Of a stretch of DNA of 64,000 nucleotides, positions 32,804-45,177 are shown piece after piece (the stretch's first letter is position 1; each line of letters starts with the position of its first letter). Source of the DNA: Volutella citrinella. Its lineage: Eukaryota > Ascomycota > Sordariomycetes > Hypocreales > Nectriaceae. A program made the position numbers and the translations under genes. The notes under the pieces were generated by a model. That model was not told the origin of the DNA. It saw only the letters and a list, made by a program, of their open reading frames with translations, and searched no databases. The stretch covers positions 4,154,001 to 4,218,000 of the forward strand of contig JAWZSP010000007.1 of the NCBI GenBank assembly GCA_034401135.1, read 5' to 3'.

Positions 32804-33475
32804 CCTGAAACTTGGCCCAGGCGAAGAGGTTGAAGGAGGAGCCCTTGGAGGAAGAAAAAAAAAACAAGCGGAATGGGTAGAACGAGGTCAACAAAAGTGA
32901 TGCCAGCTGGGTTCTGAAGACATTCCTCACATCTGTGAGCTGTCAGAATATATAATCTGCTCATCAACATGGGGAATCTGGGGAACGTCAATCTCAGCAG
33001 GGGTCACTTCGGTGAATGCCCCCGTAGCGGCCGAGGAAGTGGGCCATGACCCAGCCCAACGAATCATCCTAGCCTAATGGCTCCAGACTAGCTTATCAGA
33101 GAGGGTCTAGAACCAAACCCAATCTTGTGGGGAGGGACGCCAAGCCAGACTTCGATGCACACCCGTTTGAAGCCGGAGGGAGGGTGCTGTACAGAGTGGA
33201 AATTTCTTTCATTATACGCCTATAAACATGATGGGCATGGAAGTCTCTCTTTTACAGTAAATTACTTGCATAATTTTCACATAAACGCGGGTTTGCGCAC
33301 CCGTCCAGATGGTCAGGTGTGGAGGGGATAAAAGTGGTGACGCCGTGATTGCAGAAGATGTCTTAATATATTTACCAGCTACTTGTAGATCTAAACTGAT
33401 ACTCTCGAATGGAGATAACGAAAGGTAAGTTTGGGCTGCTTCTAATACATCTTCCAAGCTGCCCTGAGCCAGGGT
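32804..33475. promoter_or_regulatory. Promoter region of the Dal5-like transporter
   Basis: The 672 bp hold the second copy of the 17-bp motif (33018-33034). A pyrimidine-rich tract on the gene strand, with a run of ten T at about 32856-32865, lies just before the start. No gene is visible. Confidence 0.4.
33018..33034 (-). promoter_or_regulatory. CGG-N6-CGG candidate zinc-cluster site, copy 2
   Basis: Identical over 17 bases to 30202-30218, 215 bp upstream of the transporter start at 32803 and in the same orientation relative to its gene. Confidence 0.55.
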
Positions 33476-35203
33476 TCAGTGAGTGTAGCGGAAATCCTTC
33501 TGCTTCTTGTCCGTCAAGTCCTGGTAAACGTCGAAGAGTGCGTCGAGGTTCTCTTGCTCAACCCCCATGGCAGCACCGTACTTGCGGTCGCGCTTACGAT
33601 TCTCCCACGACGCGACAACAAAGTAGAGAAGCATAAGGAACATGGCGGTGCAGTAGCAGATGAGCATGGCAATGGTACCTCCAGTGTATGCGGGAGCCTG
33701 GTTGGCACGGAAGGTTTGAGGACCAATAAGATTGCCCGCGCCGTAGCCGAGCAGCAGGATACCGTACGTAACAACCTTCTTTGTGCTGCCTGCCGTGTTG
33801 GCCTGGGGAAGCGAGATGGCTGTGACATATGGGGCTAGAGAATGGTGAGAAATCGTTCGAGTAGACGCAAAGGGAGGACTTACCCCAGTAACAATACATC
33901 ATGTACAGACCAAACAGCTGAGCAGGGATGTTGGATCGCGGGAGCCCGTAGACAAGTCCTGTGCCGAGAAGCGGGAAACAGAGCGCAATCATGACGGCGA
34001 ACGTACGACGCCCCACCCATTTGGCAGCACAGTAGGAGGCAATGAAGCCGGACAGTGATGAGATGACACCATTGGGCATGGACAGCAGGGCCGACGTCTG
34101 CGGACTGAAGCCCAGATTCTTGATGATGATAGCGCCAAATGTGATGAGGCCGCCGTTGGGAATGTTGACAGAGATGTTGAAGAAGAACATGATCCAGATT
34201 TTGACATCTGTGACGGCCTCGAAGGCTTGATCCCACTTCCACTCGCTGCCTTCAATGCCAGTGCGGTTCTCGGCCAAACGTTGGACGGCATGCCATCTCT
34301 CCTCGAGCGTGAGAAACTTGGCGTTCATGGGCGAATCGGGCAAGTAGATGAGCATAAAAACGGAGTACAGGAAGTTCATGGAACCGGTGAGGAGATAGAG
34401 ATACTGCCAACGGTGCAAGGGGGCGTTTTCGGGAATCAGGCCTACGAGCCAAGACAACAGGCCGTTAACGACGGATGAGAAGACAGTCATAATGACTACA
34501 TGGTTAGCTGAAAGGCTTGAGGCTACGCATCTCAGATGTTGCCACTCACTGCCGTTTCGGATGGGCTGCTCAGACTTCTTCCAAAAGACGGAGATGAGAA
34601 GTGTAGCGCCGGGGTTGATGATGGCCTCGAAGAAGCCCATGAGGAACCGCAACACCATGAGCCCAGCCCAATTATGACAGGCTGCAATGCACAGCGTCAT
34701 AATGGACCAGCAAAAGGAGCAGCCGGCAAGGTATTTTCCGGCCGGGAGGCGATGGATGAGGTACGTCGATGGCCAGATACCGACCAGCATCTGGAGCCTC
34801 TTAGTTAGCAAGTTCTACTGGCAACATACACGAGAGCCTAACTTACACCAATAGACAGGATACTCCCGAGCCAGCTGTACTGCTGGCCAACCAGACCAGT
34901 GTCCTTGCTGAAGCCATAGAGCTCACCAGTGGCCAGCTGCACCTTATCAACAGCTGCGAAGAGTCCCATGAAGAGCAGCAAAGGGATCATCCAACGGTCA
35001 ATCTTGCGGACCAGCTTTTTTTCCTGCTCGGGAGTCATGGGAGGAAATGGTCCAACAGAAGACAGGAACTGAGCGGCCGGGTCATCACCAGCCAAATGAG
35101 CACCCTTGATCGCATCCTGAGTATCAAGAGGTACAACCTGGGCACTTGTGGTAGGCTGGATTGGCCCGCCGCCGTCGATGCTGTCCTTCTTTTCGGAAGC
35201 CAT
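33476..35203 (-). CDS. Dal5-like MFS transporter, 4 exons
   Basis: Exons 35203-34847, 34790-34550, 34495-33884 and 33834-33476 give 522 residues. The N-terminal cytosolic part ends in EQEKKLVRKIDRWMIPLLL, the typical run-in of the allantoate/pantothenate/nicotinate permease family. TM4 region GFFEAIINPGATLLISVFW and the loop LPDSPMNAKFLTLEERWHAVQRLAENRTG are family signatures. The start codon is 852 bp from that of the divergent 5-oxoprolinase gene, which makes import of a pyroglutamate- or hydantoin-like compound a plausible but unproven role. A TATATAAG box on this strand lies at 35337-35344. Confidence 0.9.
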
Positions 35204-36055
35204 TCTTCTGATTCAAGGGAAGAGGAAAGGCGGTAGTAGGTGCAAAAATGATATAAAAATTTGTTCTGGGGGCTGACGGTGTCTTGAGGTGGACAACTGA
35301 AGAGGCCAAGATGCAGAGGTGGCCAAGGACGTACGTCTTATATAGACGAACTTACGGGACGTGTGACAGAAATGGGTGTCAGATATCAACTCTGCTTCTC
35401 CACGAGAATCTGTTATCGCGGGGAACTCCACAGGGGTGGAGTTGCAGGTATCATCATGATCCCACAGACATGGGGGGCTGGTGGCGGAGATAAGTGGATG
35501 CCCTGAGGAAGGTCGATGCGAGCAAACAGCCAGGGGGCCCACTTAGCGGCGCTTCTGGCTAACTGAGTGAGGCTTTCCTAGCGCTGAGCCTCGAGCATTC
35601 ATAGGCTGATGCGAGTCAGCAGTACACACCCACCATCGGATACGGCCCAGCAACGTCCTACCCCGCGCCTATCTTGGTGCTTGCGGGGGTGACGTGAAGC
35701 TTCAGATGGAGAAAGGAGCGTTATGGAATGAGATGGACTGTTGAGAGAGGGAGCGTGGATGTAGGTAGCGGAGTCCTCCACAGATCAATTGGATGCCCCA
35801 CAGCTGTGCCGGGGAAGAGGCTCCCATCACATAAGAGTCGCCCCCCCTGATCTTGAACTTCGTCGGGTCGACCTTCCTCTGGTTTATCGATTCCAAATGT
35901 TCTTGGATGAAGCAAGATTGATCTAGCAAGACCAATGATCGATACCGCGACTATATAAGCACACCTTAGTTCCTCTTGCTACGAAGTCTCAGACACTCAA
36001 AAGCATTCATCCCCTTTCATTCTCTTAACTACATATATGTCACCCGCTGCCCATC
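35204..36055. promoter_or_regulatory. Divergent promoter, transporter and 5-oxoprolinase
   Basis: The 852-bp shared upstream region has good core promoters on both strands: TATATAAG on the minus strand at 35337-35344 (about 135 bp from its ATG) and TATATAAG on the plus strand at 35952-35959 (about 100 bp from its ATG). This supports coordinated expression. Confidence 0.55.
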
Positions 36056-39000
36056 ATGACAGCAACCTCAAACCAGACCGCGCCCAAACGCATTCGCTTT
36101 GCGATTGATCGCGGTGGCACATTCACAGATGTCTGGGCGGCGGTAGACGGCCAGCCGGACATTGTCCTGAAGCTTCTGTCCGTCGACCCCGACAACTACG
36201 CAGATGCGCCCTCAGAAGGTCTGTATTTCCCCCTTTCGGTTCCATGTTTGTCTGTCTCACTATTTCAGGCATCCGAAGAGTTGTGGAGCAAGTGACCAAC
36301 ATCAAGATCCCGCGATCCCAGCCTATCCCCAAGGAGCACATCGAATCCATTCGTATGGGAACTACAGTGGCTACAAACGGTACGCAAAATGTCCGTCTTT
36401 CATGAAATGGAACATTCAGTTGACCAAGTTCACAAGCTCTGCTCGAGAGGAAGGGTACCAGACACGCATTCGTCGTGACTGAGGGCTTCCGTGACCTCAT
36501 TGAGATTGGTCATCAGTCACGGCCGAAGCTGTTCGCCCTTGACCACCGCAAGCCAGAGACTCTCTATGACGAAGTCGTGGAAATGAAGGAGCGTATCACC
36601 GTTGAAGGTTTCGAGGAAGGGCCTGATAACTTAGAGGTCCCCGAGGAAGATGCTGAACCCATCCTTGTTAAGGGCTCAACAGGTGACATCATGCGCGTCA
36701 TCCAGCCCCTCGACCACCAAGAGGTCCGCTCTAAGCTGGAAGCCATCAAACAGAAGGGCATCGACGCCCTGGCCATCTGCTTTGCCCATTCCTACCTCTA
36801 CCCTGACCACGAGGACGAAGTAGCCAAAATCGCCGTCGAGCTCGGTTTTAAGCACGTCTCTATATCATCCAGAGTTGGCGCCAAGATGATCAAGATGATC
36901 ACACGAGGAAGCTCGGCGTCGGCAGATGCCTACCTGACTCCAGAGATCCGCCGATATGTGAGCACATTCGTCAAAGGCTTTGACGGCGGCAACTTGGATG
37001 GCGTGAGGTGCGAGTTCATGCAAAGTGATGGTGGCTTGGTCAATTATCAGTACTTCAGTGGTCTCAAGGCCATCTTGAGTGGTCCTGCTGGTGGTGTTGT
37101 GGGTTATGCTCGGACATCCTATGACGGCAAGACTCCTGTGGTCGGATTCGACATGGGCGGAACCTCGACGGACGTCTCTCGCTATGGTGGAGAGTTTGAG
37201 CACGTCTTTGAGACAACGACAGCCGGTGTCGCCATCCAGAGCCCCCAGCTGGACATCAACACTGTCGCCGCTGGTGGAGGCAGTATCTTGTTCTGGGAAA
37301 ATGGCCTATTCAAAGTCGGCCCAGAGGTACGCACAACGCAACATCAGCGTCCAAGACCAAACCAGACAACTGACAAATCAAACAGAGCGCAGGTGCGCAC
37401 CCAGGCCCCGCATGCTACCGCAAGGGCGGTCCTCTGACCGTGACTGATGCCAACCTTGTGCTCGGCCGCTTGCTGCCCGAATACTTTCCTTGCATCTTTG
37501 GGCCAACCGAGGACATGCCTCTCGACGTGGCCGTTGCCCGCGAGAAGTTTGCCGAGCTCACGAAGCAGATTAACAGCGAGACGGGACGCTCCATGACGCC
37601 CGAAGAAGTTGCCAACGGCTTTATTGACGTGGCCAACGAGGCCATGGGCCGACCTGTCCGCGCAATCACCGAGGCGCGCGGCCACAATACGTCTGCTCAC
37701 AACCTGGGTGTGTTTGGTGGAGCAGGAGGACAGCATGCCTGTGAGCTGGCTAAGAAGCTTGACATTAAGCGCGTCATCATCCACAAGTTGTCGAGCATTC
37801 TCTCGGCCTATGGCATGGCACTGGCTGAGGTAGTGCAAGAGCTGCAGGAGCCGAGTAGTGAGATATTATCCGCTGAGTCTATGCCTCGCATCCAAGCCAG
37901 AGTGGATAGTCTCAAGGCCGGTGTTTACAAGAGTCTTGTGAAGCAGGGCGTTGAGCAGCAGGCTATCCGCTACCAAGTCTATCTGCACCTGAGATATGAA
38001 GGCACCGAGACGCAGCTGATGATCCTCCAACCCGACAATGGCGACTACAGAGCTGCTTTTGAGAAGGAGCATCTACGCGAGCTGGCTTTCTTGTTCTCCG
38101 CCACGAGAAAGGTGCTCGTGGACGACATCCGCGTGCGTGGTGTGGGCGCCAGCACCGACGTGAGCAAGGACAATGACCGTCTCACTGCTGAGCTCAAGGA
38201 CACAGCGTTCCAGCCCGTTACCCCCGATCGTGCAGCCCACAACTCCACGGTGTACTTCAGTCCGCTTGGTTACCAACAGGTCCCTGTCTTCCTACTGAGC
38301 CAACTTCAAGCCGGGGACCTGGTGGAGGGCCCAGCCGTCATCATCGACAAGACCCAGACTATTGCTGTTGTCCCGGCAGCCAAGGCGTCTATCCTGACCT
38401 CCCACCTTGTTATTGATCTGCCCGAAGATCAAAAGATAGCTGCACCCGTCCCGACGGCTGAGACTGAACTCGTGGCCGATCCCATCCAGCTTTCCGTGTA
38501 TAGCCACCGCTTCATGAGTATCGCTGAGCAGATGGGTCGGACACTGCAGAGAACCAGTCTATCCCTTAATATCAAGGAGCGACTAGACTTTTCGTGCGCC
38601 ATCTTCGGCCCTGATGCAGAGCTTGTCGCCAATGCACCTCACGTCCCCGTTCATCTCGGGAGCATGAGTTATGCGGTCAAGTATCAGGACATGCTGCATA
38701 AGAACGCTCTGCAGCCTGGTGACGTGCTTGTCTCTAATCATCCGGAATGCGGTGGTACACATCTTCCTGACATCACCGTCATCACCCCTGTGTTTGAGGA
38801 AGATGGCAAGACAGTCTGCTTCTACACTGCCTCACGCGGTCACCACATGGATATCGGTGGTCTCAATGGCACATCCATGCCTCCGGACTCGACCACTTTG
38901 TACCACGAGGGCGCCGCGATCCGCTCCTTCTTCTTGGTTAGGAACGGAAAGTTCGACGAGGAGGGCATCACCGCTCTTCTCCTCGAGCCTGGTACGCACG

Positions 39001-40184
39001 AGGGCTGTAACGGCTCGCGGCGACTGGAGGATAACATCTCGGACCTCAAAGCACAAATCGCTGCCAACAACAAGGGCGCTGCTCTTATCCAGGCTTTGAT
39101 GCGGGACAACAGCAAGGAACAGGTGCACTTCTATATGCGGAAGATCAAGGACAACGCCGAGGTTGCTGTGCGCAACTATCTGAAGGAGACGCGCAAGAAA
39201 TACGGCGACAAACCTTTGGTTGCTGAAGACTACATGGATAACGGCTCCGTTATGCGCGTGGCTATTACTATCGATGAGCAAGGCACCGGCACCTTCGACT
39301 TCAACGGCACGACTTGCGAGATGCTTTCCAATATGAACGCGCCGCCCGCCATCACGTACTCAGCACTCATCTACGTGATGCGAGTGCTCATTGGCAGCGA
39401 CGTGCCTCTCAACCAAGGCTGTCTAAAACCCACAAACGTCATCCTCCCTGAAAACACGTTCCTGAATCCCTCGTCTGGCCGTGCCGTCTGCTGCGGCAAC
39501 ACGCTCACCTCCCAGCGTGTGACTGATTTGCTGTTGAAGGCCTTCCGTGCTGCTGCCGCATCTCAGGGCTGCATGAATTGCATGGGCTTCTTTGGCCGGG
39601 GTGGCGTTGGCGAGGATGGAAAGGCACTTCCTGGCTTCGCTTACAACTATGGCGAGACAATTGCCGGAGGCGCCGGTGCTGGGCCATCCTTCCACGGTGC
39701 CAGTGGTCTGCACACACACATGACCAATACTCGAACCACAGATGCCGAGGTCTTGGAGAAGCGATATCCCATATTGGTGAGGGAGTTCTCGATACGTGAG
39801 GGGAGCGGTGGAAAGGGCAAATTCAATGGTGGCTGTGGAGTGGTTCGCGATTTCGAGTGCCGAGCTCCTCTGACTTTCAGCATGATCTCGGAGAGACGAG
39901 TAACGAGGCCGTACGGCATGGAGGGCGGTGAGCCTGGAGCACTCGGCGCAAATTATTGGGCCCAGAAGAAGCCAGACGGAACTTACCTGTGGCTCAACTA
40001 CAGTTCCAGAGGTCAGTTGGATATGGCGTATGGTGATCGCTTCGTTGTCCACACGCCTGGTGGTGGCGGTTGGGGGAGGCCCGAGGATGGAGAGGATGCG
40101 GAGGAGAGTCAGCAGAAGCCTGAGTTCCAGCCTAGGGCCAATGGGAGCTTCAATGCGTTTTTAGCTGCACAACTTGAGGCATGA
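36056..40184 (+). CDS. 5-oxoprolinase (ATP-hydrolysing, hydantoinase A/B fusion), 4 exons
   Basis: Exons 36056-36218, 36269-36379, 36437-37326 and 37386-40184 give 1320 residues, the full length of eukaryotic 5-oxoprolinases. The N-terminal half is the hydantoinase A/acetone carboxylase-like ATPase: [12 protein letters not shown] at the start, [20 protein letters not shown] and [18 protein letters not shown]. The C-terminal half is hydantoinase [30 protein letters not shown] and [15 protein letters not shown]. It opens the ring of 5-oxoproline (pyroglutamate) to glutamate with ATP; some relatives act on hydantoins. It lies in the cytosol. Its neighbours, a divergent Dal5-like transporter and a convergent Zn2Cys6 regulator, suggest a small uptake-and-use module. 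Confidence 0.94.
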
Positions 40185-40482
40185 GAACTTCACTGTCTCT
40201 AGCATAGTCTAGCAGTTGCGTATGAATAGCCCACGATTCACGAAAACCAACAGCAGACGATAACTATAGATGCATGTTCGCCGTTATTATGCCTGAAGCC
40301 TTTTCAAAGGCGCGTATTCTTGCTCGTGGCGATCGGCCTACTATCGTCATTAGGACTCAGCGTTGTATCAAGGTTGACTTTCTCTCGGCAAAGACGTCCC
40401 TCTCAACCTTTATTTCTCAGGCCCGGTCGAAACATTCTTACATGTTACACTTAAAATACCAAGACGTAGATCAGTGCATTAA

Positions 40483-42772
40483 TTACAGGGTTGTATCTCT
40501 CCATGTTCTCTCATCCCATATAAAGTCAGACAAATCGAAGCCGCTCAAAGCGGAGTCAGGCATGGCCATCAGCCCTGCCCAGCTTTCGACACCCAGCTCA
40601 ATCTCACCGTTTGCGATTTCCGAAGTTGATACTGCAGTGCTTTCGGTCCTTACCGCGTCATGGATCATCTCAGAGAGAAGAGTCCCGTTTCTCTCCACCT
40701 CTTCCAGCATGTTGAGATGGTACTTTGAGGCCAAGTTTCCAGCTTCTGCCATGTATACCAAGACATGGCGAGCTTGTTGATAAAGGGCTCCATCATTTGT
40801 GTTCTGATCTGCATTGGTTTGGAAGGCGCTGGGCTGCTTTCTGAACATGGGCCCTGAAATTGCGAGGATCACCAGACAGGAGAATAAATGTGCCGAGTCC
40901 CAATAGCCGAAACTCACTGATTCAAACGTCATTATCTCTCTTCCAAGGGCTTTGGGAACAGTCTTACCAAGCTTGCCGGACTGGGCAACTTCCAGCATGA
41001 TGTTTGCATTACTCCGCGCTGCGTGTAGGCAAATACTGTTCACCGTGCGAAGCTCGTCAGAGAGCGACGTGACACTATTGTTGTGAAGCAGAAATGAGAA
41101 CTGATGAAGCAGAATGGGGCGAAGAAGTAGTATGTAGCACTAGCAAATGTCAGTGAGAAAGTACTGGGCATTTTCAGCGTCAGCATGCGTCATCTCAACA
41201 CGTACCTGGTGATAACGCAGTGCAATCGAAGAGCAAATCCGACTCTCCGAAACGGAGCCACCCCCAGCAAATACTTTCTCTGGCATTTCCCTTCCACATA
41301 GATCCAACTCTTGTAAGCATTGGCCCAGAATTTCATAAGGGCCAGTAATGTCTCTGCTCTTGAGCCGGCTCACAGTCTCAACGACACGGCATTTGATCTC
41401 GCACAATTTGATTTGGGCTGTTAATAAGTCTGGGTCGTAAAACTCTTGCCTTTCTTCTGCTGTCAGGCTGCTGGAGTCTGGATAATCCAGGGCATGGTCT
41501 GCATCACTGTAAGCAGGACGCAGACCAAGTTCCGTGCTGATAGCGCGGTCCACACAGAAGGCAGTCCACCAGAGTCGCTTGCGGTGTTCCCGCTCTAGAT
41601 TGGACAGTGAAAGTCCCGAGGGGTGGTCTAGGCCCAAGCAATGCGCAGTTCGTATGCTCTGTCCTGCATAAGCATATGCTGACTTGCGGCGGTTCAGAAC
41701 ATAGCAGGAATGGGACTGCCGTAGTCAAGTAGGTTAGCTCAAAGTTCTGAAGCAATGGCGATAATACTAACGGCCAAATTAAGAGCCTCGACGTCATCAA
41801 TAGTCGGCTCCTCGTGATTCACTTTTAATAACCTGATGCCTTGGTCAAATAGCTCAACCGCAGCAGACAATGTCTGGGTTGCCCCTTTGGATGGAAGGGG
41901 GCCATCTGATGCGGATCCCGCTGGAGACAGACCATATTGAGTCAGCTGGAGGGGTCGCCTCGTGGTAGTATTCGATTCAGCCAGCGCTAAGACAAGTGAC
42001 AAGCGGCACAGCCAGTTTCTATCGGATATTTCAGAGGGGTTGCCGTTATATGTGGCACGGAAGCGCTTCAGAAACGTTCTTCGAAGGAAAGTGTGGTAAT
42101 CTCCAAATTCTTCATCCGCCCTGGCCATCAGCTGGACAGCATACGAGTACGGCGGAAGTCGAACGGTTTGGCTAGAGGCTGGATCCAATGTGAGTAGAAG
42201 AGGTATGGAGGGGATGGCTAGTGAAATTATCACGCACCAGAGTCATCGAGTGTCAAGCTGAGATGGTCTTGGCGACGGGCGCTGATGGACGGATCCAGGC
42301 TTGCTCCAGTATGGCGGGACTGCCCAACATTGGTAGCGGAACCCACTGTTTCCCTTAGCTTGAGGACGAAGGCTTCAGCGGTGGAATCTGCTATCAGAGA
42401 GTCGGCGACAGAATTCGCCGGATGCATCTCGAGATCCAGGGAATCATCCCTCCTGTTGCTCTGTGGTGATGCCGACGATGCGAGGCCAGCATTGATCCCA
42501 TAAGCCCTGATTGTGTTGGTCAACTCAATCAGTGATTGATCAATTTTTTGTAAATAGCTCTGAGGGACCTCGACAAGCGGTTCAGTCGTTGGATAGACAC
42601 AGTCTCTTTGTTTAGCTGAGCAGCGCTGACATGGTTGGTCTGCAACTGGATTAGCTCATTGCAACAAAGACGAGGGATTTGCGTAGCTATCTTGCTCACC
42701 TCCACTACATTTGACCTTTTGGCGGTGGCAGTCATAGCAAGCTGTAGCATTGCGACCCCGTGGCTTCAGCAT
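40483..42772 (-). CDS. Zn2Cys6 transcription factor, 5 exons
   Basis: Exons 42772-42700, 42645-42238, 42178-41772, 41715-41206 and 41139-40483 give 684 residues. The zinc cluster is CYDCHRQKVKC in exon 1, then SGVADQPCQRCSAKQRDC across the first intron: C-x2-C-x6-C-x7-C-x2-C-x6-C. A short linker and coil (SYLQKIDQSLIELTNTIRAYG) follow. The middle homology region contains the family signature REHRKRLWWTAFCVDRAISTELG with SYVLNRRKSAYAYAGQSIRTA just before it. It is convergent with the 5-oxoprolinase gene (298 bp apart), so it is a candidate regulator of that module, with no direct evidence. Confidence 0.9.
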
Positions 42773-43122
42773 TTTAGCGAAACGATGCAATACGATGCTG
42801 GAAGTAAGAGGGACAATGTGTGGATAAATTTCCGAGCTGGTTGCCGTGTTTATCTATCCGTGGTTTATCCATAGGGAATATTCATACAGTGTGTACTGTA
42901 ATAGCGGGGAGGGGTGTGCGGGGTTTAGGGGCCTGTTAGAACCACAACAGGCGCCCGGCCCTTCTTCTAGTGCACGCATCCTGCACTCTATCAACAGTCC
43001 AGGGTAGTTCTAACATCCAGCTGTCCACGCCCATATCCAGCCCTAGCGACCGTTGCAGCCCCGAGCAACACCAATCCGTGCCGGACATTGATTCGCCCCT
43101 CGCACATCTAACATTGACGACT
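42773..43122. other. Region between two divergent regulator genes
   Basis: About 350 bp. It should have carried the zinc-cluster exon of the regulator to the right, but no C-x2-C-x6-C motif can be read here on the plus strand. Confidence 0.35.
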
Positions 43123-44714
43123 ATGGCCGTGAGAGGCGAGGCACAGCATGCCTACAACTTCACCTTGGCCGAGGCCATCGCCTCGGTATCGTGCTGTAAC
43201 GGCTCCATGCTTACCTCCAGCGTCGGCAAGCATGAGCTTGCCTCTGTCGGCGTCTTTGGACGAGTCGTAGCCGTGAATTTGCCTCGACTCATTGCGGTTA
43301 TACCGCGAGACCAAGCAATTGCTCTCATTGACAGCTACTTTGAGACGATCCACCCGATATTCCCTTGGGCGGATCAGGCCTCCCTCGTCGCCATGCTTCC
43401 CCAAGTCTTGTCGCGCACATCGGACTCGCACCAGACACTAGAAGAGCTCTTGGTCGCGGCCGTCTTGACACTGGGAATGGACAAGTGCGGCCGCACTTCC
43501 GAGGCCGACGCTCTCGCCCACTGCATATCACGACAAGTGCGCTCGTGATTTCTTGCAACCTCGCAACAGGAAGAGCCAGACGGGCTACGCGAGACACAGG
43601 CCCTACTTCTACTCTCTGTTATCTCCTTGTATCACCCCGAAGTGGGCTTGACTTGGCATCATGTTGGTCTCACCATCAGTAGAGCGATTTCCTTTGGCCT
43701 TCATCGAAAGGCCGAACCCATCACACCAGCGACCTCAACACAATCCAAAAGCACCTTTGGCAGGAAGACGTTTTGGTCTGCATACTGCCTTGACCGGTAA
43801 GTCCGCAGGTCACAGCCCCGCCCATGGTCTCACTGATTCTAAAGCCATCTAGCTTGACAAGTCTGGCACTTGGAAAGCCCTTTTCTATACAGGACTGCGA
43901 CATCACTCTTGGCGTAAGGCAGCCTCCAATCTACTAAGCAAGGCGCACACGTATGCTGACACTTGCTCTCATCTGCGTCTCCAACAGCCTCCGAACCCGA
44001 CTGACGATGATATGGAAGCGCAAAGCACCCCCATTCTAGCCAATGTGTTATCACGGATAACCAGAGCCAAAGGAAAAGACACAAGCCACCATTACTTCCA
44101 ATTACGTGACTGGATGCAGCGTGTTGACGTTGTCGACAGCACCCAAAGGTCTCCATACGTGGCCCAGTTCCATGAAATACTCTATCTTAGAGGGCTCCTG
44201 CTCCTCTTCGAAGCAAATCCCTCTCGGGAGCATGTCGCATCCGCGACGGCCTTTGAAGTCCTCGGTGCCTGCAAGAAATTGATAGAAATCGTCTATCGCT
44301 GGACACTGGAAGAGAAGACCCTGTGTTGGGTCACGGGCATTTTCGTCTTTAGTGCCGGAATCATCCACCTCGACATTGTGATACGCGACCACTATGCTCG
44401 ATCTCAGCAGTCTCTCACCGACATGATGGCCATCTTCAATAAGTGCAACTCGACGCTGGCCGCATATGCTCAAAGATTTGAAGCCGTGAAACAATACCAC
44501 ACGCGATACAGTGCCATTACAGTCACAGCATCGAGCTTCTTTGAGCGGGAACGCATCGTGAGTGTGCTCCTCAGTGCCGCACACTCGCTACATCTACTAA
44601 TATAATAATCAGGTCCATGAGGACCCGCCGCCTCTGAAGTCGGATCCATGGATTGCGGCTGCTTCACTGTCCCGCATCATAAAAGACATTGGTAAGGCGC
44701 TGAAGGGCTGTTGA
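43123..44714 (+). pseudogene. Fungal transcription-factor remnant without zinc cluster, with in-frame TGA
   Basis: The sequence reads as the middle homology domain of a Zn2Cys6-type regulator: IDSYFETIHPIFPWADQASL near the start, then, after an in-frame TGA at about 43546-43548, LRETQALLLLSVISLYHPEVGLTWHHVG and FGRKTFWSAYCLDR. Introns of normal type follow (GTAAGT after CLDR near 43799; GTAAGG near 43913; GTGAGT near 44558), and the end is at 44714. No DNA-binding cluster precedes it. The stop falls where relatives have continuous sequence; a 33-bp GT-AG segment (GTGCGC...CAACAG) could remove it, but that is shorter than any other intron here. I favour a decayed gene. Confidence 0.65.
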
Positions 44715-45177
44715 TAGAATCCAACCGATGAATACATGCTATCCCTTGACTAGCCTCACCCTTGGAGTCGAGCACCTGTGACCCGGCCAGGTTTGCTTGA
44801 AGGGCATGGCCTTGTCCCCCACTGGCTAGTTGACCGAGGTTCGCTGTCGCGTCTACTCCGTCGCAGTTTGGCCGAATGGGGCCCCGACAATATCCCCACA
44901 CACCCTAGTATTGTCGGCCTTTCCCCATCGCGTTTTCGCCGAGCTGTAGCTTAGGGCCACACCCGACGGACCTGATAGCTGAGGGGTCAAGCTTGTTCCG
45001 AAAACGCATTTGTCGGCCGGGATTTCGGAGGCACAGCCAGACACACAAAAGTATATTACTTGTCGACAGTAAACTGCCAAGCGCCAATAGGGCAGGGACC
45101 TTCCTAACCTGTCTCTCCCAATATTGACAAAAAAAGAAGCCACGTCGCTCGCACCCTGGCTCAGACTCCCTGATACC
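44715..45177. other. Intergenic, presumed dehydrogenase promoter
   Basis: No gene seen in these 463 bp. They would carry the promoter of the 2-hydroxyacid dehydrogenase. Confidence 0.35.

Noticed and set aside
39423..40052. Minus-strand frame of 209 codons inside the 5-oxoprolinase gene
   Set aside because: The plus-strand protein is full length with hydantoinase B motifs; the reverse frame has none.
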